Assembly (NCBI RefSeq): GCF_947036865.1
Contig: NZ_CAMQSF010000001.1
Location: forward strand, 62,001-126,000
From: an uncultured Caulobacter sp.
GTDB taxonomy: Bacteria > Pseudomonadota > Alphaproteobacteria > Caulobacterales > Caulobacteraceae
DNA: 64,000 nucleotides
Direction of reading: 5' to 3'
This document shows positions 20,064 through 30,555 of the stretch, piece by piece (within the stretch, counting starts at the first letter, position 1; each line of letters opens with the position of its first letter). Made by a program: the position numbers and the translations under genes. The notes below the pieces were generated by a model. It was not told where the DNA came from, did not search any database, and worked only from the letters and a program-made list of their open reading frames with translations.

Positions 20064-22574
20064 TCAGCCCATCGAAGGCACGGGATCGGTTCGCCGCACC
20101 CGCGCGAGCGCTTCCAGGAGCGCGCCCGGATGCAGCGGCTTGGCCAGGTGCAGGTCCGCGCCGGCGGCTTCGGCGGCGGCCACATGCTCGCCCATCGCGT
20201 TGGCCGTCAGCATGATCACCAGCACGCGCGGCGCGCCCGAGGCCGCCTCGCGAGCGCGGATCGCGCGCGTCGCCGAAAGGCCGTCCATCACCGGCATCTG
20301 CATGTCCATCAGCACCGCGTCGAACCGGCCGTTCTCCATCGCCTCCAGCGCCGCCGCGCCGTCCTCGACCATGACGAGGTCGACGCCGAACGGCCGCAGG
20401 ACGATCTCCACGACCTTGCGGTTGGTCGGGTGATCCTCGGCCACCAGCACGCGCAGCCCGTCCAGGGCGATTTCCCGCGCGTCCTCGGCCTCGACCTTGG
20501 CCGCCGCGGCGCAGCGCGGCAGAGGCAAGCGCACCTCGAAGCGCGCGCCCTCGCCCGGCGTGGCGTCCGCGTCGATCGAGCCGCCCATCATCTCGGCCAG
20601 GGCCGCGCAGATCGACAGCCCCAGGCCCGTGCCGCCGAACTGACGGGTGATCGACTGGTCGGCCTGGACGAAGCGCTTGAAAAGGCGCTCGCGCACGGCT
20701 TGATCGAAGCCGACGCCCGTGTCGCGGACCACGAACCGAAGCTCGCCGCCCATTTGGTCGACCTCCAGCGAGACCTCGCCCCGCGCCGTGAACTTGACGG
20801 CGTTGGCGAGCAGGTTCGAGAGGATCTGGCTGATCCGTCCGGCGTCGCCCTCGTAGGTCCCTTCGGCGTCGCGGCTGACCGACCAGCGCAGGGTCAGTCG
20901 CTTGGCCTCGGCGGCGGCGGCGTGCAGTTCGGCCATGCCTCGCACCAGCTGGGTCAGATCGAACGGCGCCGGGGCCAGCTGGAACTTGCCCGCCTCGATC
21001 TTGGAGACGTCGAGGATGTCGCCCAGGACCTGCTCGAGCAGCCGGCCCGAGGAGGTCACCAGCGCGGCCAGTTCGCGGCGCGCCTCCGGATCTTCCTCTT
21101 CGGCCAGGCGGTCGCCGATGGCGATCACGCCGTTCAACGGAGTCCGCAGCTCGTGCGACATGTTCGCCAGGAATACCGACTTGGCCTGGTTGGCGCGCTC
21201 CAGTTCGGCGGTGCGCTCGGCGACGCGATCCTCCAGAGAGCGACGAAGTTCCTCGTTCCGCTCGCGCTGGCGGCGCAGGGCGCGGGCCAGGGAGCCGATC
21301 TCGTCGGCGCGCGCCTCGAACGGCGCCGCCGCGGCCGGATCCCCCTGCGCCTGGGCCTCGGCCAGGGCCTCCAGCGGCGCCGCCACCATCTGGTTGGTCA
21401 TCCGGTAGAGCAGCAGCACCTGCAGGGCCACGCCGATGAAGCCGAACAGCAGCACCCAGGACGCGGTCTTCAGCGACGACCAGATGATGTCGCCGGCCGG
21501 GAAGATCATCAGGAACCACCAGCCGGGCTCGACCAGGCGACCGTAGGCGATCAGTCGATCGCCGCGCGGCGACAGCACCGCCCCGACGGGGCGCTTCTCC
21601 GCCCGGACGCGCTCGACCAGCCGCTTCAGGTCGTTGTCCTTCTCGAACCCGCGCAGTTCGGCCTGATCCACGACGCCGTTGCGGGCCATGCCCTGAGCGG
21701 CGATCAGTTCGCCATCGTCGGCCACGATCATGTTGCGACCGCCCGGCAAGGCGTCCGCCACCGCGCGCAGCAGGTAGCTGTCCAGCGACAGGCTGGTGCC
21801 GAACGCGCCCATGAACTGGCCCTTGTGGTAGAAGGGCGTCATGCAGGCGGCGTTCAGGCCTCGCCCGCTGGGGTCGGAGATCAGCCGCCGCAGCTTGGTG
21901 CACCGCATGACCCGGTCCGGATTGTTCTCCGGCAGGGTCAGCTGCGTCATCTCCTCGTGCTGGATATCCAGGTTGGGCGGCGCCAGCTGGCGATAGTATT
22001 TCAACCGATCCGGCCGTCGCGGGCCGAACATGACCAGACGGCTCTGGGGCGTGAAGAAGTAGAAGTTGTCGTAGTGCCGAATCTCGGCCTCGCCCGTTCC
22101 GGCCACGACGTCGGCGGCGGCGACGAACAGGGCCTGATCGCGCAAGCTCAGAGTTTCGGCCCGCGGCAGATAGGCGCCGACGCCATAGACATAGCTGTCG
22201 CCGATCCGCGTCCCGTCGAACAGTTCAGGGGCCGAACGCCGCGTGCCGTCGCCCTTTTCGGGAAACAGGCGCTCGAACTGGGCGTGGACGCGCTCGTCCG
22301 CCACGCCCATCGCCAAACGCCGGGTCAGGGCCTCGCTCGCGGCGTCGTGAACCTTGACGAGGTCCGAAAACAGGCGGTCCTCGGTCTTGACCCGCTCGCC
22401 GACATATTCGGCCAGATGACGGGTCTGGGTGTCGGCGGCGCTCTTGCGCACGAACACGAAGGCGGCGGCCGTGGCGACGCCGGTCACGGCGATCGACAGG
22501 ATCGCCACCATCGTCAGCAGGCGCCGCGCGAGGGGTGCGCTGACTCCGGCGATCGCTCCAGAACTCGTATCCAA
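20064..22574 (-). CDS. Large membrane hybrid histidine kinase with periplasmic sensor and receiver
   Basis: An 836-residue hybrid kinase. Span 1 is at about 20-42 and span 2 at about 371-391; the 330 residues between form a periplasmic sensor, with a Cache-like second half (MTPFYHKGQFMGAFGTSLSLDSYLL, then GWWFLMIFPAGDIIW just before span 2). A HAMP-like segment (about 392-444) and coiled coil lead to HisKA with His474 (ANMSHELRTPLNGVIAIG), HATPase_c (GTGLGLSICAALAEMMGGSI) and a receiver with the Asp in AVLMDMQMPVMDG. The ligand is unknown. No response regulator gene is adjacent. It is convergent with the beta-lactamase-like gene, 6 bp apart. Confidence 0.93.
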   Translation of the reverse strand: MDTSSGAIAGVSAPLARRLLTMVAILSIAVTGVATAAAFVFVRKSAADTQTRHLAEYVGERVKTEDRLFSDLVKVHDAASEALTRRLAMGVADERVHAQFERLFPEKGDGTRRSAPELFDGTRIGDSYVYGVGAYLPRAETLSLRDQALFVAAADVVAGTGEAEIRHYDNFYFFTPQSRLVMFGPRRPDRLKYYRQLAPPNLDIQHEEMTQLTLPENNPDRVMRCTKLRRLISDPSGRGLNAACMTPFYHKGQFMGAFGTSLSLDSYLLRAVADALPGGRNMIVADDGELIAAQGMARNGVVDQAELRGFEKDNDLKRLVERVRAEKRPVGAVLSPRGDRLIAYGRLVEPGWWFLMIFPAGDIIWSSLKTASWVLLFGFIGVALQVLLLYRMTNQMVAAPLEALAEAQAQGDPAAAAPFEARADEIGSLARALRRQRERNEELRRSLEDRVAERTAELERANQAKSVFLANMSHELRTPLNGVIAIGDRLAEEEDPEARRELAALVTSSGRLLEQVLGDILDVSKIEAGKFQLAPAPFDLTQLVRGMAELHAAAAEAKRLTLRWSVSRDAEGTYEGDAGRISQILSNLLANAVKFTARGEVSLEVDQMGGELRFVVRDTGVGFDQAVRERLFKRFVQADQSITRQFGGTGLGLSICAALAEMMGGSIDADATPGEGARFEVRLPLPRCAAAAKVEAEDAREIALDGLRVLVAEDHPTNRKVVEIVLRPFGVDLVMVEDGAAALEAMENGRFDAVLMDMQMPVMDGLSATRAIRAREAASGAPRVLVIMLTANAMGEHVAAAEAAGADLHLAKPLHPGALLEALARVRRTDPVPSMG

Positions 22575-22766
22575 ACCCGCTCCCTGGTCCGCGCGCCCGG
22601 ACCGCTACTCGAAAGACAAGTACGAAAAGCGAAGTTACGGGCGAGGTCCAACCGTGCGGCTTTTCCCTCGCGACGCAACAGTCTATAGCCTCCGTGACCG
22701 CGCCGCTTCCTGGCCCTGTGCGCCAGATCGCCACAGGCGCGCCACCGCCAGAGGAACAGCCCCGCA

Positions 22767-23978
22767 ATGGCCAAGATCAAAGTCGCCAATCCCGTCGTCG
22801 ACATGGACGGGGACGAAATGACCCGGATCATCTGGAAGCTCATCAAGGACAAGCTGATCTTCCCGTACCTTGATCTGGAACTCGACTACTACGACCTCTC
22901 GGTTGAAAACCGCGACGCCACCGACGACCAGGTGACCATCGACGCGGCCAACGCGACCAAGAAGCACGGCGTCGCCGTCAAGTGCGCCACCATCACGCCG
23001 GACGAAGCCCGCGTGAAGGAATTCAATCTGAAGAAGATGTGGAAGTCGCCGAACGGCACGATCCGCAACATCCTGGGCGGCGTGATCTTCCGCGAGCCGA
23101 TCATCTGCCAGAACGTGCCGCGCCTGGTGCCGGGCTGGACCCAGCCGATCATCGTCGGCCGCCACGCCTTCGGCGACCAGTATCGCGCCACCGACTTCCT
23201 GTTCCCGGGCAAGGGCACGCTGTCGATCAAGTTCGTCGGCGAGGACGGTCAGACGATCGAGCACGAAGTGTTCCAGGCCCCGTCCTCGGGCGTCGCCATG
23301 GCGATGTACAACCTGGATGAGTCGATCCGCGACTTCGCCCACGCCTCGTTCGCCTACGGCCTGAACCGCGGCTATCCGGTCTATCTCTCGACGAAGAACA
23401 CGATCCTCAAGGCCTATGACGGCCGCTTCAAGGACATCTTCCAGGAGATCTACGACGCCGAATACGCCGAGGCCTTCAAGGCCAAGGGCATCCACTACGA
23501 GCACCGCCTGATCGACGACATGGTCGCCTCGGCGCTGAAGTGGTCGGGCGGCTATGTCTGGGCCTGCAAGAACTACGACGGTGACGTGCAGTCGGACATC
23601 GTCGCCCAGGGCTTCGGCTCGCTGGGCCTGATGACCTCGGTGCTGATGACGCCGGACGGCAAGACGGTGGAAGCCGAGGCCGCCCACGGCACCGTCACCC
23701 GCCACTACCGCCAGCACCAGAAGGGCGAGAGCACCTCGACCAACTCGATCGCCTCGATCTTCGCCTGGACGCGTGGCCTGGCCCACCGCGCCAAGCTGGA
23801 CGACAACGCCGAGCTGGCCACCTTCGCCGCCACCCTGGAAAAGGTCTGCATCGACACCGTCGAGGCCGGCTACATGACCAAGGATCTGGCCTTGCTGGTC
23901 GGCGACAAGCAAGGCTGGCTGACCACCGAAGGCTTCCTCGACAAGATCGACGAGAACCTGAAGAAGGCCATGGCCTGA
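22767..23978 (+). CDS. icd: NADP-dependent isocitrate dehydrogenase
   Basis: A 403-residue eukaryote-type (homodimeric type II) isocitrate dehydrogenase, which oxidises isocitrate to 2-oxoglutarate in the TCA cycle while making NADPH. It starts [23 protein letters not shown] and has the substrate-binding [33 protein letters not shown], metal-binding aspartates in [25 protein letters not shown], and the NADP-site [15 protein letters not shown]. Monocistronic, with a strong terminator at 24001-24028. It is divergent from the hybrid kinase, with 192 bp between. Confidence 0.98.
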   Translation: MAKIKVANPVVDMDGDEMTRIIWKLIKDKLIFPYLDLELDYYDLSVENRDATDDQVTIDAANATKKHGVAVKCATITPDEARVKEFNLKKMWKSPNGTIRNILGGVIFREPIICQNVPRLVPGWTQPIIVGRHAFGDQYRATDFLFPGKGTLSIKFVGEDGQTIEHEVFQAPSSGVAMAMYNLDESIRDFAHASFAYGLNRGYPVYLSTKNTILKAYDGRFKDIFQEIYDAEYAEAFKAKGIHYEHRLIDDMVASALKWSGGYVWACKNYDGDVQSDIVAQGFGSLGLMTSVLMTPDGKTVEAEAAHGTVTRHYRQHQKGESTSTNSIASIFAWTRGLAHRAKLDDNAELATFAATLEKVCIDTVEAGYMTKDLALLVGDKQGWLTTEGFLDKIDENLKKAMA

Positions 23979-24000
23979 GCTCGAAGGCTCCCGTGACACG

Positions 24001-24028
24001 AAACGCCCCGGATCCGTCCGGGGCGTTT
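24001..24028 (+). terminator. Rho-independent terminator of icd
   Basis: A perfect 12-bp stem (AAACGCCCCGGA / TCCGGGGCGTTT, loop TCCG) followed by TTGTTTT, 22 bp after the stop. Confidence 0.9.
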
Positions 24029-24072
24029 TTGTTTTGGCGGCCTCGGCGTTGAATGTTGATGGCCTCTTCGGA

Positions 24073-24199
24073 GCCGTCCTCGCCCTTCGACAGGCTCAGG
24101 GTGAGGACGAGTGTCGGCCTCGCGGGTGCGAAATCCTCAGCCTGAGCTTGTCGAAGGACGAGGATTTCATCCGCCCCCCTCCACGCTCAGCGTGAACAC
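24073..24199. repeat. Dispersed inverted-repeat element, family A, copy 2
   Basis: The arms CCTTCGACAGGCTCAGG (24083-24099) and CCTGAGCTTGTCGAAGG (24141-24157), followed by a block ending GCGTGAACAC near 24199. It matches copy 1 (12674-12834) over almost its whole length, so the repeat unit is at least 125 bp and more than the palindrome alone. It lies just after a terminator, as does copy 1. Confidence 0.8.
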
Positions 24200-24306
24200 G
24201 GTTTTTTTGGCCCCTCGCCGGCCGCGCGGGATCGCGGCGCGCGCGAGCGGCCTTGCGGCGGATGGCGATAGCTGGTCTATCGCCGTTAACCACTCGGGGA
24301 GCCGGC

Positions 24307-24885
24307 ATGACCCTGCAGAAGCGGATCTGGGACCTGATCGTGCTGGCGATCTTCGTGTTCGCCGCCACCTTCGCCTCCGCGCCGTGGTTCGCCTTTCGCG
24401 CGCTGAAGGCGGCCGCCCAGTACGAGGACGTCCAGGCGATCGGCGAACTGGTCGACTTTCCGGCCGTGCGCCGCAGCCTGACCGCTCAGCTCGTGACCGA
24501 CGCGCCCGCCGCCGCGCCCGAGCCGCCGTCGATCTGGCGCGACCCGCTCAGCGTGTTCAAGAAGGCCATCGAGCCGATCGCCCCGCCCGAGCCCAAGGTC
24601 GACCGCTACCTGACGGTCGCCGGCGTCTCGGCCCTGACGCGCGGCTATCCGCCCGGCAAGGCGCCGCCCGCCTCCGCCCGCGACGCCTCGGCCGCCGGCC
24701 AGCTGAAGGACGCCGTCAAGGGTCCCTTCCCGTCCATCGCCTACTGGGATCCCAACCGCGTCCGCATCGCCGTCAAGCGGCCGGACGGCAGCGGCAAGAT
24801 CACGATCTTCACCTTCGAGCGTCGGGCGCTGTTCACCTGGAAGCTGGTGCATATCCGCCTGCCCGGCGACGAGCGGCAGGGCTGA
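24307..24885 (+). CDS. DUF2939 family protein
   Basis: A 192-residue protein with one N-terminal membrane span (about 7-26; IWDLIVLAIFVFAATFASAPWFAF) and a mainly periplasmic body. The segment FRALKAAAQYEDVQAIGELVDFPAVRRSL matches the DUF2939 signature, found in many alphaproteobacteria and of unknown function. A proline/alanine-rich linker (about 75-115) separates it from a C-terminal beta domain (YWDPNRVRIAVKRPDGSGKITIFTFERR). The start at 24307 has GGGGAG 5 bp upstream; an earlier in-frame ATG at 24253 has none. Perhaps co-transcribed with the transporter 10 bp downstream. Confidence 0.85.
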   Translation: MTLQKRIWDLIVLAIFVFAATFASAPWFAFRALKAAAQYEDVQAIGELVDFPAVRRSLTAQLVTDAPAAAPEPPSIWRDPLSVFKKAIEPIAPPEPKVDRYLTVAGVSALTRGYPPGKAPPASARDASAAGQLKDAVKGPFPSIAYWDPNRVRIAVKRPDGSGKITIFTFERRALFTWKLVHIRLPGDERQG

Positions 24886-24895
24886 TTTCCCACTC

Positions 24896-25840
24896 GTGTT
24901 GGCGCTGGTTATCGATGTCCTCGGCCGGGTATGGCCGTTCTTTCTGCTGGTCGGCGCGGGCCTGGCGCTGAGCCGCCTGCGGCTGCTGGACGCGGCCCAG
25001 ACGCGAGGGCTGTCAGCCTATGTCTATTGGGTGGGCTTTCCGGCCCTCTTGATCCATTCGCTGTCGCGGCTGGGGCGGCCGGAGCCGGCGCTGTTGCTGG
25101 GCCTGCTAACCTATGCCCTCATCGGTCTGGCGGTGATGGCCGCCGTGGTCGCGGCTGGCCGGCCGCTGGGCTGGAGCAAGGCCGAGCGGGCCGGGGCGGG
25201 CATGGCCGCCGGGGTCGGCAACAGCGCCTTCCTGGCCCTGCCGATCACCGCCGCGGTGCTGGGGGCCGAGACCGCGCGCCTGGTCGCGGGCGTCGTGGCC
25301 GCCGACTTCGTGGTGATGGCGGCCGCGGGCGTCGGCCTGCTGGGCTGGGCCGCGGGCCGATCGGTCGGGCGCTCGATATCCCAGGCGTTTCGCAACCCCG
25401 TGGTCGCCGCCGCCCTGGCGGGCCTGGCCATGGGCTTGCTCGATCTCGCCCTGCCGGAACCGCTGGACCGCGCGCTGGGCATGGCGGCCGCGTCCGGCAG
25501 TCCGGTCGGCCTGGTGGCGCTGGGCGCGGCGCTGGGCCTTCGCGAGACCGAGGGCGAGACCGCCCCCGCCCTCGCCCCGATCCTGCTGGCGGCGCTGGCC
25601 AAGCTGATCGTCTTCCCGCTGCTGGTGTGGATCGGCGTTGGCCTGACCCCGGCGCCCGCCGCCTTCCGCGCCGGCGCGACCCTGCTCGCCGCCGCCCCGA
25701 CCGCGGTGAACGTCTTCATCCAGACCCGCGCCTATGGCGTATGGCCCAGAGGCGCCGCGCGCGCGGTGGCCGTGACGACGGCGGCGGCGGCCGTCACCTT
25801 GGCCGCCATCGCCTTGCTTCTGCGGCAGCCGCCCGTTTAA
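24896..25840 (+). CDS. AEC-family (auxin efflux carrier-like) transporter
   Basis: A 314-residue polytopic membrane protein with about ten hydrophobic spans, in the AEC family of secondary transporters for organic acids and similar anions. Family features: an N-terminal GRVWPFFLLVGAGLALSRLRLLD, the AGVGNSAFLALPITAAVLG motif near 103, an inverted second half starting at about 165 (FRNPVVAAALAGLAMG), and APTAVNVFIQTRAYGV near the end, equivalent to the conserved P-x-x-x-N-xx-x-xxx-Y region. The start is GTG 24896. It is convergent with the alkaline phosphatase gene and overlaps it by 4 bp. Confidence 0.9.
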   Translation: MLALVIDVLGRVWPFFLLVGAGLALSRLRLLDAAQTRGLSAYVYWVGFPALLIHSLSRLGRPEPALLLGLLTYALIGLAVMAAVVAAGRPLGWSKAERAGAGMAAGVGNSAFLALPITAAVLGAETARLVAGVVAADFVVMAAAGVGLLGWAAGRSVGRSISQAFRNPVVAAALAGLAMGLLDLALPEPLDRALGMAAASGSPVGLVALGAALGLRETEGETAPALAPILLAALAKLIVFPLLVWIGVGLTPAPAAFRAGATLLAAAPTAVNVFIQTRAYGVWPRGAARAVAVTTAAAAVTLAAIALLLRQPPV

Positions 25841-27012
25841 GGCTTCGGCGTCCAGCCGTAGGCGCGCATCATCAACCCGAACAGCGCCGTGTTCGGCATG
25901 AAGCCGCGCACCTGCTCGGCGCCCGGCCCCTGGGCGGCGATCAGCACCTCCTCGCCCTCGTGATCGTCGAGCACGTTGAGCAGGGTGTTGGCCTCGGGCT
26001 TCGGGTTGGCCTTGGCCGCCTCGGCGTACTGGTCGGCGAACGGGCGCGCGCGGTCGCCGCCGATCATCCGAAGGGCGAAGCTGTGGTCCGCGGTGAACAG
26101 GATCAGGGTGTCCTTGCCGACCTTGCCGCTGACGTGGCGGATCAGGGCGTCCATCTCGATCGCGTGGCGCAGGCCCTTCAGCGGATCGTCGGTGTGCATG
26201 TCCCACTCGACCATCAGGAAATAGCCCTTGGGATTGCGCGACAGGCTGGCGATGGCCGCGTCGACCGCCGGCTGCGGCGCGTAGTCGTCGTCGCGCAGGA
26301 TGGCCGCGCGGCGCGTGGTCGGCTTGATCTCGGCGGGGTCGGAGCCGAACAGGTAGCCGGCCTTGGCGAAGGCGTCAGCCGGACGGGTCCCGGCGCGGGC
26401 GAACACCGCCTCGGCGTCCTTCAGGCCCTTGCCCATCAGGATGTCGGGACCGTCGCCGAAGCGCGGGGCCAGCATCTGGCGGAAGATCTCGTCCTTGTTC
26501 GAGCGGGCGGCGACGTGGGCGAAGGTGGCGGCCGGGGTCGCGTCCCAGATCGGCATGTTGGTGATCGCGCCGGTCGAGAGGCCGCGCTCCTCGGCGTATT
26601 CCAGGATGGTCTTGACCGGCGTGAGCGCGTCGCCCTGGCCCGGAACGACCGACAACATCGCGTTGCGCGTCTTGGCGCCGGTGACGATCGCCGTCATGCC
26701 GGCCGCCGAGTCCGTGACCCAGCGGTTCAGCGACGAGGTCTCGGACAGGCCGATATGCGGCATCGCCTGGATGTACAGCGACAGCGGCCGATCATTGGCA
26801 TAGGCGCCCGCCGCGTTCAGCGTGGGGATGCCGCCGGCGTCGCCGAGGAACAGGATCACGTTGCGGGCGTGGACGGGCGCCGGCTTGGCCTTGGGCGCCG
26901 CGCTCGCGGCGTCGGCGGCGACGCCCAGCGACAGGGTCGCCATGGCCGAAAGGCCCAGCATCGTCCAACGCCGCGCCACACGTCCCAGCGCCTTGGCCAT
27001 CACCCGCTTCAT
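25837..27012 (-). CDS. Alkaline phosphatase family protein, exported
   Basis: A 391-residue PhoA-type alkaline phosphatase with a signal peptide (residues 1-38; RRWTMLGLSAMATLSLGVAADAASA). The metal/catalytic motifs are present: NVILFLGDAGG (Asp ligand), VTDSAAGMTAIVTG (nucleophile Ser), EWDMHTDD (Glu/Asp/His) and TADHSF (Asp-His). Some residues differ from E. coli PhoA, so phosphate ester range is open. The frame is open far upstream, antisense-like within alaS; the start at 27012 is chosen because it begins the signal peptide. It is 83 bp downstream of alaS. Confidence 0.93.
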   Translation of the reverse strand: MKRVMAKALGRVARRWTMLGLSAMATLSLGVAADAASAAPKAKPAPVHARNVILFLGDAGGIPTLNAAGAYANDRPLSLYIQAMPHIGLSETSSLNRWVTDSAAGMTAIVTGAKTRNAMLSVVPGQGDALTPVKTILEYAEERGLSTGAITNMPIWDATPAATFAHVAARSNKDEIFRQMLAPRFGDGPDILMGKGLKDAEAVFARAGTRPADAFAKAGYLFGSDPAEIKPTTRRAAILRDDDYAPQPAVDAAIASLSRNPKGYFLMVEWDMHTDDPLKGLRHAIEMDALIRHVSGKVGKDTLILFTADHSFALRMIGGDRARPFADQYAEAAKANPKPEANTLLNVLDDHEGEEVLIAAQGPGAEQVRGFMPNTALFGLMMRAYGWTPKP

Positions 27013-27095
27013 CGTCTCGCCTCGCGATTCCGGCGACGCCGCGTCGCCCGGTCGCCGCCTTAGGCGCTGTCGATGACAGTTGTTTGCGGCGCCGC

Positions 27096-29738
27096 TTAGC
27101 CGGCCAGCGCCGCCTTCACCGCCGCGAGACCGGCCTCGGCCTTGCTGTCGTCGGGCGCGCCGCCCTGGGCGAAGTCGGCCTTGCCGCCGGCGCCCTGCCC
27201 GCCCATGGCGATCACGGCGGCCTTGGCGAGGTCCGCGGCGCTGAACTTGCCGGTCAGGTCGGCGGTGACCGCCACCGTCACGGCGGCCTTGCCGTCCGAG
27301 GTGCCGACCAGGGCCACGACGCCGCTGGTCAACTGCTTCTTGAACTCCTCGGCCACGCCGCGCAGCTCCTTGCCGCCGACGCCGTCGAGGACGCGGGCGA
27401 TCAGGGCCGTGCCGTTGACGTCCTCCGGACCCGAGGCCGCGCCGCCGCCGCCCAGGGCCAGCTGCTTCTTGGCCTCGGCCAGCTCCTTCTCCAGGCGCTT
27501 GCGGTCCGCGATCAGGGCGTCGACGCGGGCGGCGACCTCGGCCACCGGGGTCTTGAACTGGTCGGCCAGCGACTTGGCCACGCCCGCCTGGTCGAGCAGG
27601 AAGCGGCGGGCCGCCTCGCCGGTCAGGGCCTCGATGCGGCGCACGCCGGCGGCGACGCCTTGCTCGGAAACGATCTTGAACAGCGCGATGTCCCCCGTGC
27701 GGGCCACGTGGGTGCCGCCGCACAGTTCGACCGAATAGGCCTTGGCCTCGTCGGTCAGCGACTTGCCCAGGGTCAGCACCCGGACGCTGTCGCCGTACTT
27801 CTCGCCGAACAGCGCCACGGCGCCGGCCTCGATGGCCTCCTGCGGGGCCATTTCCTTGGTCTCGGCCGGGACGTTCTGGCGGATTACCGCATTGACCTCG
27901 GCCTCGATCCTGTCGAGCTCCTCGGGCGTCAGCGGGCCGCCGTGGCTGAAGTCGAAGCGCATGCGCTCGCCGTCGACCATCTGGCCCTTCTGCGCGACGT
28001 GCGGGCCCAGCACGTGGTGCAGGGCCGCGTGCACCAGGTGGGCGGCCGAGTGGTTGGAGCGCGTCGTGTGGCGGCGCTCGGCGTCGACCGAGACCACGAC
28101 CTTGTCGCCGACCTTCAGCTCGCCCGAAAGCTCGACGCGATGGACGTGCAGGTCGCCGGCCTGCTTCTGGGTGTCGATGACGCGGTTCTCGCGGCCATTG
28201 GCCTCGAGCACGCCCTGGTCGCCGGCCTGGCCGCCGCTCTCGGCGTAGAAGCTGGTGCGGTCCAGCAGCACCTCGACGGTGGTCCCGCCGGTCGCGCTCT
28301 CGACCTCGGCGCCGTCGACGACGATCGCCTTGACCACGCCGGTGGTCTCGGTGGTCTCGTAGCCAACGAAGTCGGTCGCGCCGTTCTTTTCCTTGATCGC
28401 GAACCAGGCGGCCGCCGCGCCCTGCTGGCCCGAGCCGGCCCAGTTGGCGCGCGCCATCTCGCGCTGCTTTTGCATGGCCGCGTCGAAGCCGTCGGTGTCG
28501 ACGGTCAGGCCCTTGGCGCGGACCGCGTCCTGGGTCAGGTCCAGCGGGAAGCCGTAGGTGTCGTAGAGCTTGAAGGCGGTCTCGCCGTCCAGCACGCCGC
28601 CGGCCGACAGGTTGGCGGTGGCCTCGTCCAGCAGGCCCATGCCGCGGCCGAGGGTCGTGCGGAAGCGCTCTTCCTCCTGGCGGAGGGTCTCGACGATCGA
28701 CGCCTCGGCGCGGCGCAGTTCCGGATAGGCCTGGCCCATCTCGGCCACCAGGACCGGCGCCAGGCGGTGCATCAGCGGCTCCTGCGCGCCCAGCAGATAG
28801 GCGTGGCGCATGGCGCGGCGCATGATCCGGCGCAGCACGTAGCCGCGACCTTCGTTCGAGGGCGACACGCCGTCGGCCAGCAGGAACGAGGACGAGCGCA
28901 GGTGGTCGGCGATGACGCGGTGCGACGGGGCCTGGGCGCCCTCGGCCTTGACGCCCGTCAGCTCCACCGAGGCGGCGATCAGCGTCTTGAACAGGTCGAT
29001 GTCGTAATTGTCGTGCTGGCCCTGCAGCACGGCCGCGATCCGCTCCAGGCCCATGCCGGTGTCGATCGAGGGCTTGGGCAGCGAGACGCGCTCGCCGCCG
29101 GCCAGCTGCTCGAACTGCATGAAGACGAGGTTCCAGATCTCGATGAAGCGGTCGCCGTCCTCGTCGGGGCTGCCCGGAGGGCCGCCGGGGATAGAGGGGC
29201 CGTGGTCGTAGAAGATTTCCGAGCACGGACCGCACGGGCCGGTGTCGCCCATGGACCAGAAGTTGTCGCTGGTCGGGATGCGGATGATCTTGTCGTCGGA
29301 CAGACCGGCGATCTTCTTCCACAGGTCGGCCGCCTCGTCGTCGGTGTGGTAGACCGTGACCAGCAGCTTTTCCTTCGGCAGCTTGAACTCGCCGGTCAGC
29401 AGGGTCCAGGCGTGGTGGATCGCCTGCTCCTTGAAGTAGTCGCCGAACGAGAAATTGCCCAGCATCTCGAAGAAGGTGTGGTGGCGGGCGGTGTAGCCGA
29501 CATTGTCGAGGTCGTTGTGCTTGCCGCCGGCGCGGACGCACTTCTGCGAGCTGGCCGCGCGCGGGTGGGCCGGGGTCTCGGCGCCGGTGAAGACGTTCTT
29601 GAACGGCACCATGCCGGCGTTGACGAACAGCAGCGTCGGATCGTTCTGCGGCACCAGCGGCGCGGACGGAACGACGGCGTGATCGGCCTTGCCGAAATAG
29701 TCGAGGAAGGTGCCGCGGATCTCGTTCAGGCTAGGCAT
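27096..29738 (-). CDS. alaS: Alanyl-tRNA synthetase
   Basis: An 880-residue class II synthetase that charges tRNA-Ala. Motif 1 region [19 protein letters not shown] (about 71-89), motif 3 region [18 protein letters not shown], the editing domain zinc ligands [11 protein letters not shown] and [11 protein letters not shown], and the C-terminal glycine-rich C-Ala domain ([14 protein letters not shown]) are all present in order. The start [20 protein letters not shown] is canonical. It lies downstream of recA on the same strand, the usual alphaproteobacterial order, with a small LprI-like gene between. Confidence 0.98.
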   Translation of the reverse strand: MPSLNEIRGTFLDYFGKADHAVVPSAPLVPQNDPTLLFVNAGMVPFKNVFTGAETPAHPRAASSQKCVRAGGKHNDLDNVGYTARHHTFFEMLGNFSFGDYFKEQAIHHAWTLLTGEFKLPKEKLLVTVYHTDDEAADLWKKIAGLSDDKIIRIPTSDNFWSMGDTGPCGPCSEIFYDHGPSIPGGPPGSPDEDGDRFIEIWNLVFMQFEQLAGGERVSLPKPSIDTGMGLERIAAVLQGQHDNYDIDLFKTLIAASVELTGVKAEGAQAPSHRVIADHLRSSSFLLADGVSPSNEGRGYVLRRIMRRAMRHAYLLGAQEPLMHRLAPVLVAEMGQAYPELRRAEASIVETLRQEEERFRTTLGRGMGLLDEATANLSAGGVLDGETAFKLYDTYGFPLDLTQDAVRAKGLTVDTDGFDAAMQKQREMARANWAGSGQQGAAAAWFAIKEKNGATDFVGYETTETTGVVKAIVVDGAEVESATGGTTVEVLLDRTSFYAESGGQAGDQGVLEANGRENRVIDTQKQAGDLHVHRVELSGELKVGDKVVVSVDAERRHTTRSNHSAAHLVHAALHHVLGPHVAQKGQMVDGERMRFDFSHGGPLTPEELDRIEAEVNAVIRQNVPAETKEMAPQEAIEAGAVALFGEKYGDSVRVLTLGKSLTDEAKAYSVELCGGTHVARTGDIALFKIVSEQGVAAGVRRIEALTGEAARRFLLDQAGVAKSLADQFKTPVAEVAARVDALIADRKRLEKELAEAKKQLALGGGGAASGPEDVNGTALIARVLDGVGGKELRGVAEEFKKQLTSGVVALVGTSDGKAAVTVAVTADLTGKFSAADLAKAAVIAMGGQGAGGKADFAQGGAPDDSKAEAGLAAVKAALAG

Positions 29739-29899
29739 CAGCGTCTCAAGTCTCTAGCGCCCGACGAACGGTCGGGAGTCGCGCGCTGCATAGCGCGGTT
29801 TTCAGCCAAGGGGAAACCGACTCGAAGATGGGCGCGCGGGGCGGCGCGTGAAAGGGCGCGCGCGGAGCGGACTCCGCGCCCCGCGCCGAGGGAGCCGCT

Positions 29900-30331
29900 T
29901 CAGCCGGCGGTCTCGGCGATCACCGGGGCAAGGTCCGGACGCGGCAGGATCGGCGGCGTGCTGTCCGCGTAGGTCAGCCAGTCGCGCCAAATCGAGAAGA
30001 CGCGCAGCCGCGTCAGGCTGATGCGGCAGTTCAGCGCCATGGCGGTCCGGATCGTGCCGCCGTTCCAATAGGCCTCGACCGCCCCGCATTCGCCGTCGCG
30101 ATAGGCCAGCCAAGCGCGTTGCCCCTTGATCAGGCTGGGCAGGGCCTTGGTGAGCGCGTCGCCCTTCTCGGCCCGCAGGCGTTTGACCGCCGCGCCATAA
30201 TAGCGGTTCAGATCCGCTTCGACGGCGGTCTGCTGGCGGGCCAGGCACGCGTTCATGTCCAGCGTCGTGACGGCGTTGGCGCAAGGCGAGGCGGTCGAGG
30301 CCGCGGCGGCCAGGGCGAGAAGAACGGACAT
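29900..30331 (-). CDS. LprI-like (DUF1311) exported protein
   Basis: A 143-residue protein with a short signal peptide (residues 1-15). The DUF1311/LprI domain is recognised by CANAVTTLDMNACLARQQTAVEADLNRYY, then KGQRAWLAYRDGECGAVEAYWNGGTIRTAMALNCRISLTRLR; four cysteines (in CANAV, ACLA, GECG, NCRI) would form two disulfides. LprI of mycobacteria is a lysozyme inhibitor; function here is inferred only from family. It lies between recA and alaS on the same strand. Confidence 0.88.
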   Translation of the reverse strand: MSVLLALAAAASTASPCANAVTTLDMNACLARQQTAVEADLNRYYGAAVKRLRAEKGDALTKALPSLIKGQRAWLAYRDGECGAVEAYWNGGTIRTAMALNCRISLTRLRVFSIWRDWLTYADSTPPILPRPDLAPVIAETAG

Positions 30332-30450
30332 GGGGGCAAGCCTTCGAGGTTACGCGCGCAGTGTGGGTCGCCGCCTCGGAAGCGTCCATCCCCAATGACA
30401 TCCGGGCGCGCTTTTGAAATTCGGAGCGGCGACGTCGCCCGAAAAGAGTC

Positions 30451-30555
30451 GGCCGCCTGGCATGGGGTCCAGGCGGCCTGATCGCGGCCTTCGCGGCGGT
30501 CCGCCGCGGGCGTGTTGAAGGCGGAGACGCCCACGAAAGCGGGCGAAGGCCGCGA
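30451..30555 (-). terminator. Structured recA 3' region with nested hairpins and probable terminator
   Basis: Downstream of the recA stop (minus strand) a 13-nt inverted pair (GCGAAGGCCGCGA at 30543-30555 with TCGCGGCCTTCGC at 30482-30494) encloses a smaller hairpin near 30493-30507. A separate perfect 10-bp stem (GGCCGCCTGG 30451-30460 / CCAGGCGGCC 30469-30478) follows, trailed on the minus strand by GACTCTTTTC. The last is the likely terminator. Confidence 0.55.

Noticed and set aside
20130..22688. 852-codon open frame antisense to the hybrid kinase
   Set aside because: The composition is that of a shadow frame (His/Gln/Arg/Gly-rich) and the kinase domains are complete on the minus strand.
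25837..29541. A 1234-codon frame that would fuse the alkaline phosphatase to an extension within alaS
   Set aside because: The extra N-terminal 840 residues are a shadow of alaS; the phosphatase has its own start at 27012 followed directly by a signal peptide.
27084..29972. 962-codon open frame antisense to alaS
   Set aside because: Same GC-rich artefact; alaS motifs are complete on the other strand.
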